From Arsenophonus nilaparvatae (GTDB lineage: Bacteria > Pseudomonadota > Gammaproteobacteria > Enterobacterales > Enterobacteriaceae), in NCBI RefSeq assembly GCF_000757905.1, contig NZ_JRLH01000003.1: a DNA stretch of 64,000 nucleotides, one strand, 5' to 3'. Positions 63,846 to 64,000 of this stretch are shown here, in pieces. The notes below the pieces were generated by a model, which worked only from the letters and a program-made list of their open reading frames with translations, was not told the origin of the DNA and did not search any database. Every line of letters begins with the position of its first letter. Within the stretch, counting starts at the first letter, position 1. The position numbers were made by a program, and so were the translations under genes.

Positions 63846-64000
63846 CTATTTCCAAAAAAACTTAAGTATACTTGAGTATACAACTAACGCCTGATTGGCA
63901 TTTGGCTTTCTAGAGCTGTAGCTGTCCGTTTGAATTGCTAGATTGATTGCATAATAAAAATTCGCATAATGTACAATGCCGTTATGTTGAATAGCCGTCT
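63846..64000 (-). CDS. Possible 3' end of a leftward gene cut by the window edge
   Basis: A minus-strand frame is open for 50 codons from the window edge to a TAG at 63848-63846. It reads like protein (NGIVHYANFYYAINLAIQ, then PNANQALVVYSSILKFFWK), and a terminator-like hairpin lies just beyond. No family is recognised. In AT-rich DNA a 50-codon open stretch is uncommon but can occur by chance. Confidence 0.35.
   Translation of the reverse strand, partial: TAIQHNGIVHYANFYYAINLAIQTDSYSSRKPNANQALVVYSSILKFFWK
63959..63992 (+). other. dif-like sequence with an abnormal spacer
   Basis: AATTCGCATAA (63959-63969) resembles a XerC half-site, and TTATGTTGAAT (63982-63992) differs from the XerD half TTATGTTAAAT at one base. 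E. coli dif has six bases between the halves; here there are twelve. The terminus location would suit dif, but the spacing argues against a working site. Confidence 0.3.

Noticed and set aside
63845..63885. Repeated GTATAC elements near the right edge
   Set aside because: They could be an operator, but they fall within a possible coding frame and match no known site; left unassigned.

Overview
The window is AT-rich chromosomal DNA from a gammaproteobacterium of the order Enterobacterales. Gene content and order follow the E. coli terminus half (adhE-ychE, cls, tonB-yciABC, trp operon, rnm-yciO-rluB, yciK-sohB-topA-cysB-acnA-ribA-lapAB-pyrF-yciH-osmB, rnb, nth-rsxEGDCBA, ydgA-manA-fumC-tus, ynfM-mlc-bioD2-ynfD-ynfB-ydfG). 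Low GC, many missing neighbours (opp genes, kch/yciI, btuR, yciN, pgpB, fumA, rstAB, speG), separate trpG and trpD, and a bactofilin of the Proteus CcmA type all point to a Morganellaceae-like, probably host-associated lineage such as Arsenophonus or a relative. The genus is an inference.

Left part (1-19 kb): fermentative adhE, the MarC-family protein YchE, cardiolipin synthase, one intact IS5-family insertion sequence with a 4-bp target duplication, tonB behind its own promoter, the yciA/yciB/yciC membrane and thioesterase genes, a BON-domain lipoprotein, and a complete trpEGDCBA operon read leftward. The trp operon has a recognisable promoter/operator, a leader peptide with tandem Trp codons and an attenuator.

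Middle (18-44 kb): rightward RNA and DNA housekeeping genes (rnm, yciO, rluB, sohB, topA), periplasmic Cu/Zn superoxide dismutase, cysB, aconitase A, lapAB, pyrF and yciH. Leftward genes are yciK, ribA, osmB, rnb, nth and the complete rsxABCDGE electron-transport complex. A lipoprotein of unknown function sits where btuR would be expected.

Right part (44-64 kb): ydgJ, yfeH, an unrecognised 148-residue ORF, ydgA, manA, a frameshifted fumC, and tus with a near-consensus Ter replication-arrest site just upstream of its start. Then come a PhoPQ-related (PqaA-like) secreted hydrolase, ynfM, a DASS anion transporter with an apparent 5' frameshift, mlc, bioD2, two small secreted proteins, ydfG, cdh, a membrane bactofilin and a small unknown gene. 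The tus/Ter pair places the window in the chromosome terminus. I saw no rRNA, tRNA, CRISPR array or prophage. I did not find a clearly new multi-gene system; the most noteworthy items are the Ter site, the two frameshifts, the trp leader, the unrecognised ORFs and a dif-like sequence at the right edge.
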